A DNA stretch of 64,000 bases from CAWKEY01 sp963696315. GTDB lineage: Bacteria > Pseudomonadota > Gammaproteobacteria > Methylococcales > Methylomonadaceae. Location: the NCBI GenBank assembly GCA_963696315.1, contig CAVOJU010000024.1:124001-188000 (forward strand), in the 5' to 3' direction. Below the pieces are notes generated by a model. The model saw only the letters and a list, made by a program, of their open reading frames with translations, ran no database searches and was not told where the DNA came from. The stretch's first letter is position 1. Each line of letters opens with the position of its first letter. A program made the translations under genes and the position numbers. Below are positions 37,497 to 48,360 of the stretch, one piece after another.

Positions 37497-37687
37497 TTGC
37501 TATAAAAGAGACCACCAAATTTAAGCAGATCATTTTAATTGGTCATCTCTAATTGTCTAAAACAGTTTATAACCGCTTAAACAATAGTCCAGGCCCCAAC
37601 ACATGTCAGTTAAACAGCTGATTAGCAGCCTGTGCAGTTTGAGCAGCTGATAATTGAGACTGCATATTTTTTTCCGTTAACAGATTT

Positions 37688-38257
37688 ATGAAATTTCATA
37701 CCCTCCTTTATCTGGTTACCACGGCCTTGGGCGCCGCATCTGCTAATGCCGATGTCTATAAATGTGGCAATGGTGGCAAGACTGTTTATCAACAGCACCC
37801 TTGCGAAAACGCCCCCAATAAACCTCCACTGAAGATTAAGGATATCAGTAAAGAAAGGCAACTGGAGGCTCAGAAACAGACTAAAGCGTATTTGGCAGAA
37901 GAAGAGCAACGCCGAAAGACGGAGCAAGCCGAGCGAGACAAGGAAAGAGCCCTGCAAATTGAGGAAGCTAAAGCAAAAGAACTCAGCAGACAAACCAATG
38001 CCATCAGGGAACAGACAGAGGCGCTAAGAAACACCCCTGCTCAAAATACCTATACATCACCCTATATGCCATTTTACCGGCATCCGCATGATCAACGCGA
38101 TATTCCTCGGCGGCGACATGATGACTGGAGTGGGCAGGAACATGGCCGCCCGCATGAACAAGGCGATAAGCAGGAACAATCCAATAGGAATGAACAATGG
38201 TGGATGAACCCAAAACACGACATGAATGATCAGTGGTGGATAAAAAAACGCAGATAG
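37688..38257 (+). CDS. secreted DUF4124-domain protein
   Basis: 189 residues with a signal peptide (KFHTLLYLVTTALGAASANA/DVYKC). DVYKCGNGGKTVYQQHPC is the DUF4124 core with its cysteine pair. A charged coiled-coil region (KERQLEAQKQTKAYLAEEEQRRKTEQAERDKERA) follows, ending in a low-complexity, His/Asp/Arg/Trp-rich tail. The family is periplasmic and of unknown function. The region 38258-38575 after it shows no gene. Confidence 0.8.
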   Translation: MKFHTLLYLVTTALGAASANADVYKCGNGGKTVYQQHPCENAPNKPPLKIKDISKERQLEAQKQTKAYLAEEEQRRKTEQAERDKERALQIEEAKAKELSRQTNAIREQTEALRNTPAQNTYTSPYMPFYRHPHDQRDIPRRRHDDWSGQEHGRPHEQGDKQEQSNRNEQWWMNPKHDMNDQWWIKKRR

Positions 38258-38575
38258 CGCTTGCCCCACAACGTGTCTAACTGATCAACATGGATCCTGG
38301 ATTTGGAATCTCACGGATTTTATTGATTATGCGATCCCTTTGCCCCAAAGAGGCTTCAGCTGCCACTTTTTATAGCAGCACAGCGGAAAAAACCTGATGA
38401 TAATCGACTTTCCTGGCGGTAATTTGCCGCACCAAAAAAATATCTGCTAAATAGCGAAACTACACGCAGAATGAGGCAGTACTGCCAGAAACGTGGCGAA
38501 AGAGCGCTATAAACTTATATATCAAGGCCCCTTTCTGAACTATCCATGTAAAATGCCTGCCCTCATGAAGTCACA

Positions 38576-39685
38576 ATGAATCATCACCCCTACCCTATCA
38601 GTCCCTATCACGTCGAATTACCAACCAGCGATCTACGGCAAATGATCAGACTGGTGAAAGCGCTGTACAAACTCAGTCAGAATCCTGCCTATCAAGACCT
38701 GATTGCCAATAAGCTACCGGCAACGGCGCGATTGAATCCAGGCCATCATGCCGTCATGATGGGATATGATTTTCATCTCAGCGCATCCGGCCCGCGTTTA
38801 ATTGAAGTCAATACCAATGCCGGGGGCGCCTGGTTCGCCTGTTTATGCTACCAGGCCGATGCCACTGCATTCCCTGCCCGATTCGGCAGCAAACTGTTGA
38901 ACACTTTTATTGATGACTATGCGCTGTTTTGCAAACAACCAGATGCTCGGCCAAAACGTATTGCCATTGTGGACGAACATCCAGAGCAACAGTTTCTTTA
39001 TACAGAAATGCAGGTTTTCGCCGCCCTGTTTCGGCAAGCCGGGATTGATGTTGTGATTGCTGCACCTGAAGACATCACGGCCGAAAGCAGCGGGCTTTCT
39101 GTTCACGGTCTGCCTATCGATATGATTTATAACCGGCATTGTGATTTTTATCTGCAAACACCGGCCATGCAGGCTATCCAGCAAGCATGGCTGAACGCTC
39201 AGGTTTGCCTGAGTCCAAATCCCCATACCTATGGCTTGCTGGCCGATAAGCAGCGCATGATACTGTGGTCCGATCCCGCTGTACTCGATGCCTTAGGCTT
39301 AAGCGCGCAGGAAAAAAACCTTTTTGCCCAGACCATACCGCAAACGCGGCTGCTGGATTCGCTGTCACCTGAAGAAGGCTGGCGCACACGCAAGCAATGG
39401 GTATTCAAACCCGATACCGGCTATGCCAGCCGGGGCGTTTATGTCGGCGCCAAACTGACCAAAAGCAAATTTGCCGAATTCAATCCGCATAACACATTAA
39501 TACAGCAATACATTCCTGCCTCAATCACCCAAATCAGCGCGACTGTAAATTATAAAACAGACTATCGACTGATCGCTTATCGAAATCGTATCCTCGGACT
39601 ATCGGCCCGCCTCTATCAGGGACAAGTGACCAACCTGCGGACCGAGAACGGCGGTTTTGCAAAAATATCCCTGACTAAAAGCTAA
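38576..39685 (+). CDS. ATP-grasp family protein
   Basis: 369 residues with ATP-grasp hallmarks: LIEVNTNAGG near residue 80, WVFKPDTGYASRGVYVG (ATP-binding lysine and Gly-rich loop) near 275, and a C-terminal KTDYRLIAYRNRILGLSARLYQGQVTNLR with GGFAKI. The layout suggests a carboxylate-amine or -thiol ligase, but the substrate is not readable. Monocistronic, ending opposite the RlpA gene. Confidence 0.75.
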   Translation: MNHHPYPISPYHVELPTSDLRQMIRLVKALYKLSQNPAYQDLIANKLPATARLNPGHHAVMMGYDFHLSASGPRLIEVNTNAGGAWFACLCYQADATAFPARFGSKLLNTFIDDYALFCKQPDARPKRIAIVDEHPEQQFLYTEMQVFAALFRQAGIDVVIAAPEDITAESSGLSVHGLPIDMIYNRHCDFYLQTPAMQAIQQAWLNAQVCLSPNPHTYGLLADKQRMILWSDPAVLDALGLSAQEKNLFAQTIPQTRLLDSLSPEEGWRTRKQWVFKPDTGYASRGVYVGAKLTKSKFAEFNPHNTLIQQYIPASITQISATVNYKTDYRLIAYRNRILGLSARLYQGQVTNLRTENGGFAKISLTKS

Positions 39686-39689
39686 ACCA

Positions 39690-40214
39690 TTAGTCAGCGC
39701 TGGACAGATCTTCCAAATACTCCACTTCAACTTTAGACAGACCACGGATACCCAGCCTTTTTGCAGCGCCGTGGGACAGATCAATGAGCCTGCCTTTCTT
39801 GAATGGGCCGCGATCATTTACCACGACATCAATATGACGGCCATTATGCAAATTGGTTACCCGCACTTTTGTCGGTAACGGCAGCGTTTTGTGTGCTGCC
39901 GATAAACCTTGTGGATTAAAGCGGGTGCCCATGGCCGTACGATTACCGGATTCGGAACCATACCAGGAAGCCATACCCTGCTCCCGGTAGCCAACAGCCG
40001 ATGTTAATGGGTAATAGGTTTTACCTTTAACTTTATAGGGCCTGTTATAGGCCGCTTTATGCCGGTACGTCTGCGGTTTCGACTCAACAGAAGGCAATAC
40101 CCGCACTGGCGGATCAGACGCACACCCGCTCATCAGGCTGACAAACAGCGCCATGCCAAGGCGCATAGGCCGCAATTGATTACGATAGACTTTCGCAACA
40201 ATGAGAACATTCAT
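39690..40214 (-). CDS. rlpA: RlpA-like septal ring lytic transglycosylase lipoprotein
   Basis: 174 residues from ATG 40214. A lipobox (LFVSLMSGC) makes Cys the lipidated residue after a hydrophobic signal. The RlpA double-psi beta-barrel has QGMASWYGSESGNRTAMGTRFNPQGLSAAHKTLPLPTKVRVTNL and VVVNDRGPFKKGRLIDLS, containing the catalytic Glu/Asp region (VNDRGP). It cleaves denuded glycan strands at the septum. There is no C-terminal SPOR domain. It is convergent with the ATP-grasp gene. Confidence 0.88.
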   Translation of the reverse strand: MNVLIVAKVYRNQLRPMRLGMALFVSLMSGCASDPPVRVLPSVESKPQTYRHKAAYNRPYKVKGKTYYPLTSAVGYREQGMASWYGSESGNRTAMGTRFNPQGLSAAHKTLPLPTKVRVTNLHNGRHIDVVVNDRGPFKKGRLIDLSHGAAKRLGIRGLSKVEVEYLEDLSSAD

Positions 40215-40341
40215 AACGCGTTCGGCTTTCTGGCTAAGTGGATATGCTTGAAGCATAAATTATTAGAAGTGAACATAAAAGCGACGCCTTCCGGTCGCAA
40301 TTAGGGGCCTCAATTACTACAAAGGTAAGCTCCGCTAGCAA

Positions 40342-41229
40342 TTACATTTTTTGCTTTTGTACCAAGTCCTTCAGATAAGCTGAAAAGCCATCCTTTAGAT
40401 CTTTGTGCATCAGGCCATATTCCACGTTAGCAATTAAAAATCCCAGTTTGGCACCGCAATCAAAACGTCTGCCTTCAAACTCATAGGCCAGCACCTGCTC
40501 ATCCGCCAATAAATCAGCAATCGCATCGGTTAATTGAATTTCACCGCCCGCGCCCCGGCCTGTATTCTTGATTTTATCGAAAATGGCCGGCGTTAAAATA
40601 TAGCGCCCGACCACGGCCAGATTTGACGGTGCTACTTCAGGCTTTGGTTTTTCAACAATCAGCTCGACCACCCCGGATGGGCCTGAAAATTCAGCCGTTT
40701 TCACGATGCCGTAGCTGCCGGTTTCTGAAGGATGAACCCTTTCAACACCCAGAATAGACGACTGCTTCTCCTCATAAAGACGAACCATTTGCGCCATACA
40801 GCCGCGGTTGCCATCTTCAATCAAATCATCCGGCAAGATCACTGCAAACGGCTCATCGCCGATCACAGGCCGGGCGCAATAAACGGCATGACCCAAGCCC
40901 AAAGCCTCAGACTGACGGATAAAAACACAGGACACATGCGCCGGTAAAAGCTCTTGAAGCATCTTCAAGGCGTCATCCTTACCTCTGGCTTCCAGTTCTT
41001 TCTCAAGCTCATAGGCCTTATCAAAATGATCCATTATCACGTTTTTGGTACGGCCGGTAATGAAAATCAGGGTATCGATGCCGGCGGCAACAGCTTCTTC
41101 AACGGCGTATTGCATCAAAGGCTTATCAACGATAGGCAACATTTCTTTGGCAGTGACTTTGGTTGCAGGCAAAAAGCGCGTACCTAAACCGGCCACGGGG
41201 AACACTGCTTTGGTTATCTTCTTATTCAT
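40342..41229 (-). CDS. galU: UTP-glucose-1-phosphate uridylyltransferase
   Basis: 295 residues. VFPVAGLGTRFLPATKVTAKEMLPIVDKPLMQYAVEEAVAAG is the nucleotidyltransferase signature, with VEKPKPEVAPSNLAVVGRYIL and GEIQLTDAI later. It makes UDP-glucose for polysaccharides and glycogen. The start ATG follows AAGGAAAAAG. yejF lies just upstream on the same strand, 53 bp away. Confidence 0.96.
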   Translation of the reverse strand: MNKKITKAVFPVAGLGTRFLPATKVTAKEMLPIVDKPLMQYAVEEAVAAGIDTLIFITGRTKNVIMDHFDKAYELEKELEARGKDDALKMLQELLPAHVSCVFIRQSEALGLGHAVYCARPVIGDEPFAVILPDDLIEDGNRGCMAQMVRLYEEKQSSILGVERVHPSETGSYGIVKTAEFSGPSGVVELIVEKPKPEVAPSNLAVVGRYILTPAIFDKIKNTGRGAGGEIQLTDAIADLLADEQVLAYEFEGRRFDCGAKLGFLIANVEYGLMHKDLKDGFSAYLKDLVQKQKM

Positions 41230-41282
41230 GAAACTTTTTCCTTAATAACTGATAAAACGGGGAATGGTTAAAAACTGTAAAT

Positions 41283-42923
41283 TTATTTTAACACTTCTGG
41301 ATTAAGCGGGGTTTTCAAACTTTCTGTTTGCAAAACTGGCACCGCCGATAACAGTTTTTTGGTATAGGCTTGCTGCGGCCGGCTCAGCACCTGCGCCACC
41401 GGACCCTGCTCAATAATTTTGCCTTGATACATTACCGCGACATCATCGGCGACTTCTGCAACCACAGCCAAATCATGGGTGATGAACAGAAAACTGACGC
41501 CTTGCTCCTGTTGCAAGGTCTTCAGCAATTCAATGATCTGCGCCTGCACGGAGACATCCAGCGCACTGGTCGGCTCATCGCAGACGATCAGTTTAGGGTC
41601 AACGGCCAGGGCGCGCGCGATACAAATGCGTTGCCGCTGACCACCGGAAAATTCATGCGGATAACGCAGCGCTGAATCTTCCGGCAAACCGACTTGCTGC
41701 AATAACTGCGCAACGCGTGCCTTGCGCGCCTCGACACTAACCTCCGGATGCAGGGCGCCAATGCCCTCAGCGATAATATCCCCAACCAGCATGCGTGGAT
41801 TCATTGAGGAAAAGGGATCTTGAAATACAATCTGAATATGCGCGCGTTGTAGCCGTAAACTTTCGCCGCTTAAACTGCTCAGTTCAACGCCATTGATTTT
41901 GACTTGCCCGCCACTGGCAGGTATCAGATTTAACAGGCTTTTGCCCAGCGTGGTCTTGCCGCAACCGGATTCCCCGACCAAGGCCAGGGTTTTGCCCTGC
42001 TGTATATCAAAACTGACACCATCAACGGCTCTGACATAATCGACCACGCGCTTGAAAATGCCCTTGCGTATGGGATAGTGACAAGAGAAATCGCGCACTT
42101 CTAATAAAGGCGGCTTTTGTTCGATGCTGTGCGTTAAACAACTCTGCATCGACGGCAAGGCCGCCAATAACTTTTGGGTATACGGATGTTTGGGTTGACT
42201 GAAGAACTCCGCAGTGAGACCTGTCTCAACAATTTTACCCTGCTGCATCACCGCAACACGGTCTGCCAAAGTGGACACCAGCGCCAAATCATGACTGATC
42301 AGCCACAAGGCCATGCCGGTTTGCTGCTGGATGGTTTTCAGCAACGCCAATATTTGCGCCTGAATGGTCACATCCAGAGAGGTCGTCGGCTCATCGGCAA
42401 TCAGTAAATCCGGCTTACCCGCCAAAGCGATGGCAATCATGACCCGCTGCCGCTGTCCGCCGGACAATTGATGTGGATAGTCCTGCATGCGTTTGGCCGG
42501 TTCGGGTATCTCCACCTGTTGCAACAATTCCAGCACGCGTTGTTTGAGCGCCTGCTGGGGCAAGCCAAAATGAAGTTTAACGACTTCTTCAATTTGGCTG
42601 CCGATGGTCATGACCGGATTCAGCGACGACATCGGATCCTGAAAAATCAGACCTATGCGCCGGCCGCGGATTTTGCACAGCTCAAATTCAGACCGGTGTA
42701 ATAGATTATCCCCTTGCAGGCTGATTTCCACGGCCTGAAGCTGTGCATTATTGGGCAGCAATCTCAACACCGACAGGGCCGTTATCGACTTGCCGGAACC
42801 GGATTCACCGACCAAAGCAAAAGTTTCGCCGGGGTAAATTTCAAAACTGATGTCATCAACTACCTTATTGCTCCGGTTAAACGTGACACTGAGCTGTTCT
42901 ACCGCCAGTATCGGCTTATTCAT
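41283..42923 (-). CDS. yejF: microcin C/oligopeptide ABC transporter ATP-binding protein YejF
   Basis: 546 residues holding two ABC ATPase domains in one chain. The first has Walker A GESGSGKS, signature LSGGQRQR and DEPTTSLD. The second has Walker A GESGCGKT, SGGQRQR and DEPTSALD. Such a fused pair is the YejF pattern. Start ATG 42923 overlaps the end of yejE by 8 bp, and a longer reading would run through yejE. It energises peptide uptake by YejABE. Confidence 0.93.
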   Translation of the reverse strand: MNKPILAVEQLSVTFNRSNKVVDDISFEIYPGETFALVGESGSGKSITALSVLRLLPNNAQLQAVEISLQGDNLLHRSEFELCKIRGRRIGLIFQDPMSSLNPVMTIGSQIEEVVKLHFGLPQQALKQRVLELLQQVEIPEPAKRMQDYPHQLSGGQRQRVMIAIALAGKPDLLIADEPTTSLDVTIQAQILALLKTIQQQTGMALWLISHDLALVSTLADRVAVMQQGKIVETGLTAEFFSQPKHPYTQKLLAALPSMQSCLTHSIEQKPPLLEVRDFSCHYPIRKGIFKRVVDYVRAVDGVSFDIQQGKTLALVGESGCGKTTLGKSLLNLIPASGGQVKINGVELSSLSGESLRLQRAHIQIVFQDPFSSMNPRMLVGDIIAEGIGALHPEVSVEARKARVAQLLQQVGLPEDSALRYPHEFSGGQRQRICIARALAVDPKLIVCDEPTSALDVSVQAQIIELLKTLQQEQGVSFLFITHDLAVVAEVADDVAVMYQGKIIEQGPVAQVLSRPQQAYTKKLLSAVPVLQTESLKTPLNPEVLK

Positions 42924-44254
42924 AGCCACCCCGCCGAGGATCAAACGCATCCCGTACCGTATCGGCAAACAGATTGGCGGCCAGCACCAAGGCGAACATG
43001 AATACAAAGGAAGCCGATAACGACCACCATACGATAGGCTCACGCGCCATTTCCAGGCGCGCACCGTTGATCATATTGCCCCAGCTGTAGGTCGTCGGAT
43101 CAACGCCGATATTGATATACGATAACACCGCCTCGGCCAACACCAGCGAGCTGAAATCCAGCACAACGGAGATCAGCACGATATGCATGACATTCGGCAG
43201 AATATGCCGCAGCAATATCATCCTGCGTTTGACGCCCAGTGCCTGTGCCGCCTGCACATATTCCATTTCTCGAAGTTTCAGGGTTTCCGCCCGCAGCAAT
43301 CGGCATAATCCAGTCCAGCTGGTGACGCCCAGTATCAAACAGAGAAACAGCAGCCGCATATCGGCGCGCACCAGTACGCTGGTATAGGCTTCTTCATGAT
43401 TGGCCATATACACCTGCACCATCAAAATGGAAGCGGCGATCAGTAATACACTGGGAATGGAATTCAGCGTGGTGTAAAGGTATTGAATGACATCATCGAC
43501 CCAGCCGCGAAAAAAGCCGGCCAGTATGCCGAAGATGATGGCCATCGGCAGCATGATCAAGGTCGTCAAGGTGCCTATCACCAGGCCGGTGCGTATGCTT
43601 TTTACGGTCTGGTAAAAAACGTCTTCGCCGACTTTATCGGTGCCGAACACATGATAATAACCAGATAAATAAATCAATGCATAATTAACCGAAACAATCA
43701 TAAACACGACCGCCCACACTGTTTTGGCCGTGGAACTGTTCATGAAGGGCTTGTGCTGTTCTTGCAGCACACTCCATAACAAAAACATAAAGAAAAGCAC
43801 CAGACCTGCACCCTGCGCAAACCCATAGCAGGCTTTTTGCAGAATATCGGCGGAGTTTCTGGGTTTCAGGATCGGTTAAATGACTGCCGCCAAATTGCAA
43901 ACGGGGATAACCCCATAACTGCGTGCCATCGGCCTGCATCATCATTTCCTTGCTGTAAAGATAGGCGGCAAAGGGCGCCGAATAGGTTTTTTCGCCCTGC
44001 TCCCTGAGCGGCGTTGCCCAGACATCCAGCACGCTGACAATGTCATTGCTGCTGGCCGATTTGAAATGCACGGAATCCAGCAAACCAATAAGCGTAAAGA
44101 AAACCAGCACCACTAGCGAAACCATGCCGGTTTTGCTGCGAGCTATCTGCTGCAAGGGCCGTTTGATATGCGCTTGTTTGCGCATATAAAAACCCAGCAT
44201 CAGCATGACGGCAAGCAGCAGAAATATCAGCGCGTCAGTCCATAAAATGACCAT
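42916..44254 (-). CDS. yejE: ABC transporter permease YejE, one frameshift
   Basis: The second permease. The N-terminal half (44254 down to ~43862) has helices such as DALIFLLLAVMLMLGFYM and an insert before the transport domain. The transport domain is in another frame (DVFYQTVKSIRTGLVIGTLTTLIMLPMAIIFGILAGFF to LLRHILPNVMHIVLISVVLDFSSLVLAEAVLSYI). This contains the EAA loop region (AQALGVKRRMILLRHILPN). A single indel at about 43853-43862 (DPETQ joining NSADILQ) restores a full-length protein. The overlaps with yejB and yejF indicate tight coupling. Confidence 0.9.
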
Positions 44255-45231
44255 CAGGTTAACCTCACACGCGGATCAACCAGGGTGTAAGAAATATCGG
44301 TCAACAATAAACCTATGACATATAACACCGAACCCAAAAACACCATCGCGCGCACAATGGCAAAATCCTGGCTGTTAATGGCATCAATCGTGTAGCTGCC
44401 CAAGCCAGGGATACTGAAAAACGATTCCATAATCAGGCTGCCCATGAACAACAGCGGCAAGACCACGACTACGCCGGTTAAAATCGGGATCATGGCGTTT
44501 TGCAGCACATGCCGGAACAGGGTTTGGGTTTCGCTTAATCCTTTGGCACGCGCGGTGCGTACGTAATCCTTTTCGACCTCTTCCAGGAATAAAGTTCTAT
44601 ACCAGCGTACGCCGGAACCGATACCCGAAAACACGCCGATCAGCACCGGCAGTACCAGAAATTTAACCGCCGCCAGGCCGCTGTCATATCCGGAGATGGG
44701 CACGAGCATCAATAATTTACCGATCAGAAACTGGCCACCGATGATATAAAACAACGAAGACACCGACATTAATATCACGCACAGCACCATGCCGGCGCGT
44801 TCCAGGTAAGTCTGCCGGAACAGCACCATCATCAGGGCAAAACTGATATTGACCAGCAGACCGACGATGAGCGAGGGCAAGGCTACGGCGAGACTCGGCC
44901 ACATGCGCTGCGCGATATCCGCTGCGATATTTCTGCCGCTATCGGAAACGCCAAAACGAAATAAAAACAAGCCTACCGATTTCTGGTAAAAAATGGTTTG
45001 ACTGAGTTTTTCTTCGCCTTGGGCTTTGGCATTCCACAACAGGGGCAAATCATAGCCGCGCTGCTGTTTCCAGTTTTCCACGGCCTGAGTGGTGACGTGT
45101 TTTTGGCCTAGCTGCATGCGCGCCATATCATCAGGGCTGTTGACGATAAAAAACAGCACAAAGGTTAAAATATTTACGCCCATCAGCAAGGGAAAGGCGT
45201 ATAAGAATCGACGAATGATGTACTGGATCAT
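44254..45231 (-). CDS. yejB: ABC transporter permease YejB
   Basis: 325 residues from ATG 45231, which shares ATGA with the yejA stop (4-bp overlap). MIQYIIRRFLYAFPLLMGVNILTFVLFF is the usual N-terminal helix of DppB/OppB-like permeases. The EAA loop reads VRTARAKGLSETQTLFRHVLQNAMIPILTG and the protein ends GLLLTDISYTLVDPRVRL. It forms the inner-membrane channel with YejE. Confidence 0.95.
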   Translation of the reverse strand: MIQYIIRRFLYAFPLLMGVNILTFVLFFIVNSPDDMARMQLGQKHVTTQAVENWKQQRGYDLPLLWNAKAQGEEKLSQTIFYQKSVGLFLFRFGVSDSGRNIAADIAQRMWPSLAVALPSLIVGLLVNISFALMMVLFRQTYLERAGMVLCVILMSVSSLFYIIGGQFLIGKLLMLVPISGYDSGLAAVKFLVLPVLIGVFSGIGSGVRWYRTLFLEEVEKDYVRTARAKGLSETQTLFRHVLQNAMIPILTGVVVVLPLLFMGSLIMESFFSIPGLGSYTIDAINSQDFAIVRAMVFLGSVLYVIGLLLTDISYTLVDPRVRLT

Positions 45232-47466
45232 GACAGGGTTTTCCGGGTTCGACGGCGATAAGCCGTTAGCGCCGGGATCAATGCCAGCACAAACAAGGCT
45301 AGCGCCAGCAGCAACGGCCAAAACACCGGCTGATTCCATTGCGCTCGCCGCTCTGCCCTGGCGACCGTATCGATACGTGTATATTTAAGCTGGTTATTGG
45401 CCATTAAATTCGGTTTCAGATTTTTATACCAGCCATGATAAAGCGAAAAATTCTTCGGATGAAAACCAAAGACCCAGGGTGCATCCTCGCGGACAATTGC
45501 CTGCATTTGCTGGATAATCCGGTAGCGCTGCTCGCTATTTTCCATATTGCGCATCTGTTCAAATAGGCGGTCGAATTCCGGATTTTGGTAGTTGACCGCA
45601 TTCTCACCGCCGTGCGTGACTTTGGCATTTGGACCGTACAGCAGAAAGAAAAAATTCTCGGGGTCAGGATAATCGGCATTCCAGCCCCAGATAAACAGTT
45701 GTGCGTTACCTGTGCGCATTTTCTGTTGAAAACGGTTGTAATCCGTCGCCCGAATAACCAGTTTGATGCCCAGCTTTTCTAGCTGCTTGCGATACCAGTT
45801 CATGCGAGGGCGGTCATCAATACTGACTGAGGTGGTATCGAAGTACAGGATTAACGGCTCGCGGGTTTTTGGATCGATGCCGTCAGCATAGCCGGCTTCC
45901 GCCATCAAGTGCCGCGCGGCCTCTAAGGGTTTACGCTGCGCCCGGCCGCCTGCCCAGTTATAAACCGTTGGATTGATGCCGGCTTGATCTTCGCCGTGCC
46001 CATAAATGCCGGGTGGTATTAAGCCTTGTGCGGCAACGCCCCGACCATTCATAAATATGGAGATGTATTCTTCATAATCGACGGCTATCGAAATGGCCTG
46101 GCGCAGCTTTCTGGCTTGTTCACTGTCTCCGCCCACGGTGGCATCCTGCATATTAAAGCCCAAGTAGAAAATAGACGTGGTCACCGCCGTTTGAAGCTGA
46201 ATGCCTTTTTCAAGCATGGACGGCGTCAAGGCAACCCCGCCGCTGCCGGTAAATTGGATGGCCTGGTCAAAACTGTCCGAAGCAATGCCAGAAGCATCAT
46301 AATAGCCTTGCAGGAATTTGTTCCAGTAAGGAATGGTTTCCTTTTCCAGCATGAAAACCACTTTATCGATAAACGGCAGCGTTTTGCCCGCATCCGCCAG
46401 TAATCCCTTTTCCTGATCGCCTGGCTCGCCTTCAGTGGGATAGGTTTCAGGATGGAACAAGGGATTTTTAAGCAAAATCATACGCCGGTTGGGATTGTTT
46501 TCTGCCAGCAGATAAGGGCCTGTGCCTATCGGAAACCAATCCAGCGTGATGTTTTTGTCATTCAAACCCGCCTGCTCATAGAAAGCATCCGCTTCCCAAG
46601 GCATCGGGGCAAAAAACGGCATGGCCAGCCAGTAAATAAATTGCGGATATTTGCCTTTGATGCGGATGCGGTATTGATAGGTGTTGATGACGGCAACGCC
46701 CGCCATGGACATATCTTTAATGGCTGTTTTTTGCTTGTCGGCGGCACGCCTGGAAAACTCGTCAAAACCAACGATATAATTTTTCATCATTTCAGCGATC
46801 GGCGACTGAATTTTCGGATGCGCCAGACGTTTGATCTGATACACATAATCGTCTGCCGTGAGTTCGCGCGAGCCGGTCTGCTTTAAATCCTGCAGAGCGC
46901 CGAGTTTCTTAATTTGCTGTTCTGTTAAGTGATGATAAACATAATCACCCTGGGCGTTCTTCGCCAGCGCTGGATGTGGCTGATATTGAATATGGGGCTT
47001 AATATCGATTATATAGTCGGTATAAGCAATGTCCTGATCATTAACCGGGACAGCCAATTTTTCCTCTTGGCTATTCAGATAATCTATCTTTGGCATTCCG
47101 GTTGCTGTCAAAGGGACTCAATTGATAAGGGCGTTTGAGATAATGATATTGAAACGGCGGCTCATAAATCTGCGCGATAAAGGCATATTCGTTCGAACTA
47201 TAGGCAACTGCCGGATCCAGATGCTTGGGGCGCTCAGAAAATGACTCATATAAAACAGCTAACGTTCCCTCTTCCTTCGGGTAGGGATTATTGAGCTGCG
47301 AGAAATCACAGGCACTCAGCAGCAGGACAAGTACGATTGGGACTATTGCTCCAATGTTGCCGGCTAGCCTATTCAATCGGCTGCATGGAAGCAGGAGGTT
47401 GGACAATGCGAGTGACAATCTAACGGTTTGCCGGGACAAAAGACTGGACATCAATAAAAGGCTCAT
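45228..47466 (-). CDS. yejA: extracellular peptide-binding lipoprotein YejA, one frameshift
   Basis: Solute-binding protein family 5 of the Yej importer. The N-terminal hydrophobic segment ends IVLVLLLSACDFSQ, a plausible lipobox. HLDPAVAYSSNEYAFIAQIYEPPFQYHYLKRPYQLSP is followed in another frame by LTATGMPKIDYLNSQEEK. Removing one base of the CCCTTT run at about 47110-47115 joins them. The long remainder contains the binding domain (ITLDWFPIGTGPYLLAENNPNR, NADYPDPENFFFLLYG). A C-terminal membrane-like helix (FWPLLLALALFVLALIPALTAY) is unusual for a free binding protein. Only 46 bp separate its start from the divergent fabI. Confidence 0.9.
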
Positions 47467-47512
47467 AGATACTTGAACACTATTGTATCAACAAACACTC
47501 GGGGAGATAAAA

Positions 47513-48296
47513 ATGGGTTTTATGCAAGGCAAACGTGTCTTGATTGTAGGTTTAGCCAGTAATCGTTCCATTGCATGGGGCATTGCTCAAGCCATGCATC
47601 GAGAAGGCGCTGAATTGGCTTTTACCTTTCAAAATGAAAAGCTGCAAAGTCGAGTCGAAGAAATGGCGGAACAATGTGCTTCCAAAATTACCATTGAATG
47701 CGATGTCAGCATCGATGAACATATCGATACAGTGTTTGACAAGCTGGGCCAGCATTGGGATGGATTGGACTGTATCGTGCATTCGGTCGCATTTCGCACC
47801 GCGTGACGCGCTGAACGGAGATTATGTTGACGTCACCACACGCGATAATTTCAGAATCGCCCACGACATCAGCTCCTACAGCTTTACCGCACTGGCCAAA
47901 GCCGGACGCGCCATGATGAAAGGCCGCAACGGCTCCTTATTGACACTCACTTATTTGGGCGCGGAACGAGCGATTCCAAACTATAACGTCATGGGTGTGG
48001 CCAAGGCCAGTCTTGAAGCCAATGTACGTTACATGGCAGTGGCTTTAGGGCCAGAGGGTACGCGTGTAAACGCCATTTCCGCGGGCCCGATCAGAACGCT
48101 GGCCGCCTCTGGTATTAATGATTTTAAAGCCATGCTCAGCAAAGCGGCCGATACTTCGCCCCTCAAGAAAAATGTCACCATTGAGGAAGTCGGTAACGCA
48201 GCGGCATTTATGTGCTCGGATCTGGCCTCCGGCATTACCGGTGAAATCACCTATGTTGACGCCGGTTACAACATTGCCGGCCTTGCAGCATCCTGA
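47513..48296 (+). CDS. fabI: enoyl-ACP reductase FabI, one frameshift
   Basis: Reduces trans-2-enoyl-ACP in fatty acid synthesis. MGFMQGKRVLIVGLASNRSIAWGIAQAMHREGAELAFTFQ is the NADH-binding N-terminus. YNVMGVAKASLEANVRYMA bears the Tyr-X6-Lys catalytic pair. The break at about 47795 (one extra C in TTTCGCACC) separates IVHSVAF from APRDALNGDYV, an exact continuation in the family. The corrected length is ~261 residues. The start ATG follows GGGGAG. A strong bidirectional terminator lies at 48314-48344. Confidence 0.95.
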
Positions 48297-48313
48297 TCCC
48301 GCTTTGAGACCTC

Positions 48314-48344
48314 AAAAAAAGGGAGCGTTACGCTCCCTTTTTTT
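48314..48344. terminator. bidirectional terminator between fabI and ppiD
   Basis: A-tract, GGGAGCG, TTA loop, CGCTCCC and T-tract: a symmetrical hairpin that can end both converging transcripts. Confidence 0.95.
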
Positions 48345-48360
48345 GTCAGCTTCAGCCTAT

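Noticed and set aside
38258..38575. 318-bp gap before the ATP-grasp gene
   Set aside because: I looked for RNA genes, hairpins and short frames and found nothing I can support.
42924..43064. N-terminal extension of yejF
   Set aside because: It overlaps the end of yejE in another frame and lacks family similarity; ATG 42923 starts the normal ABC domain.
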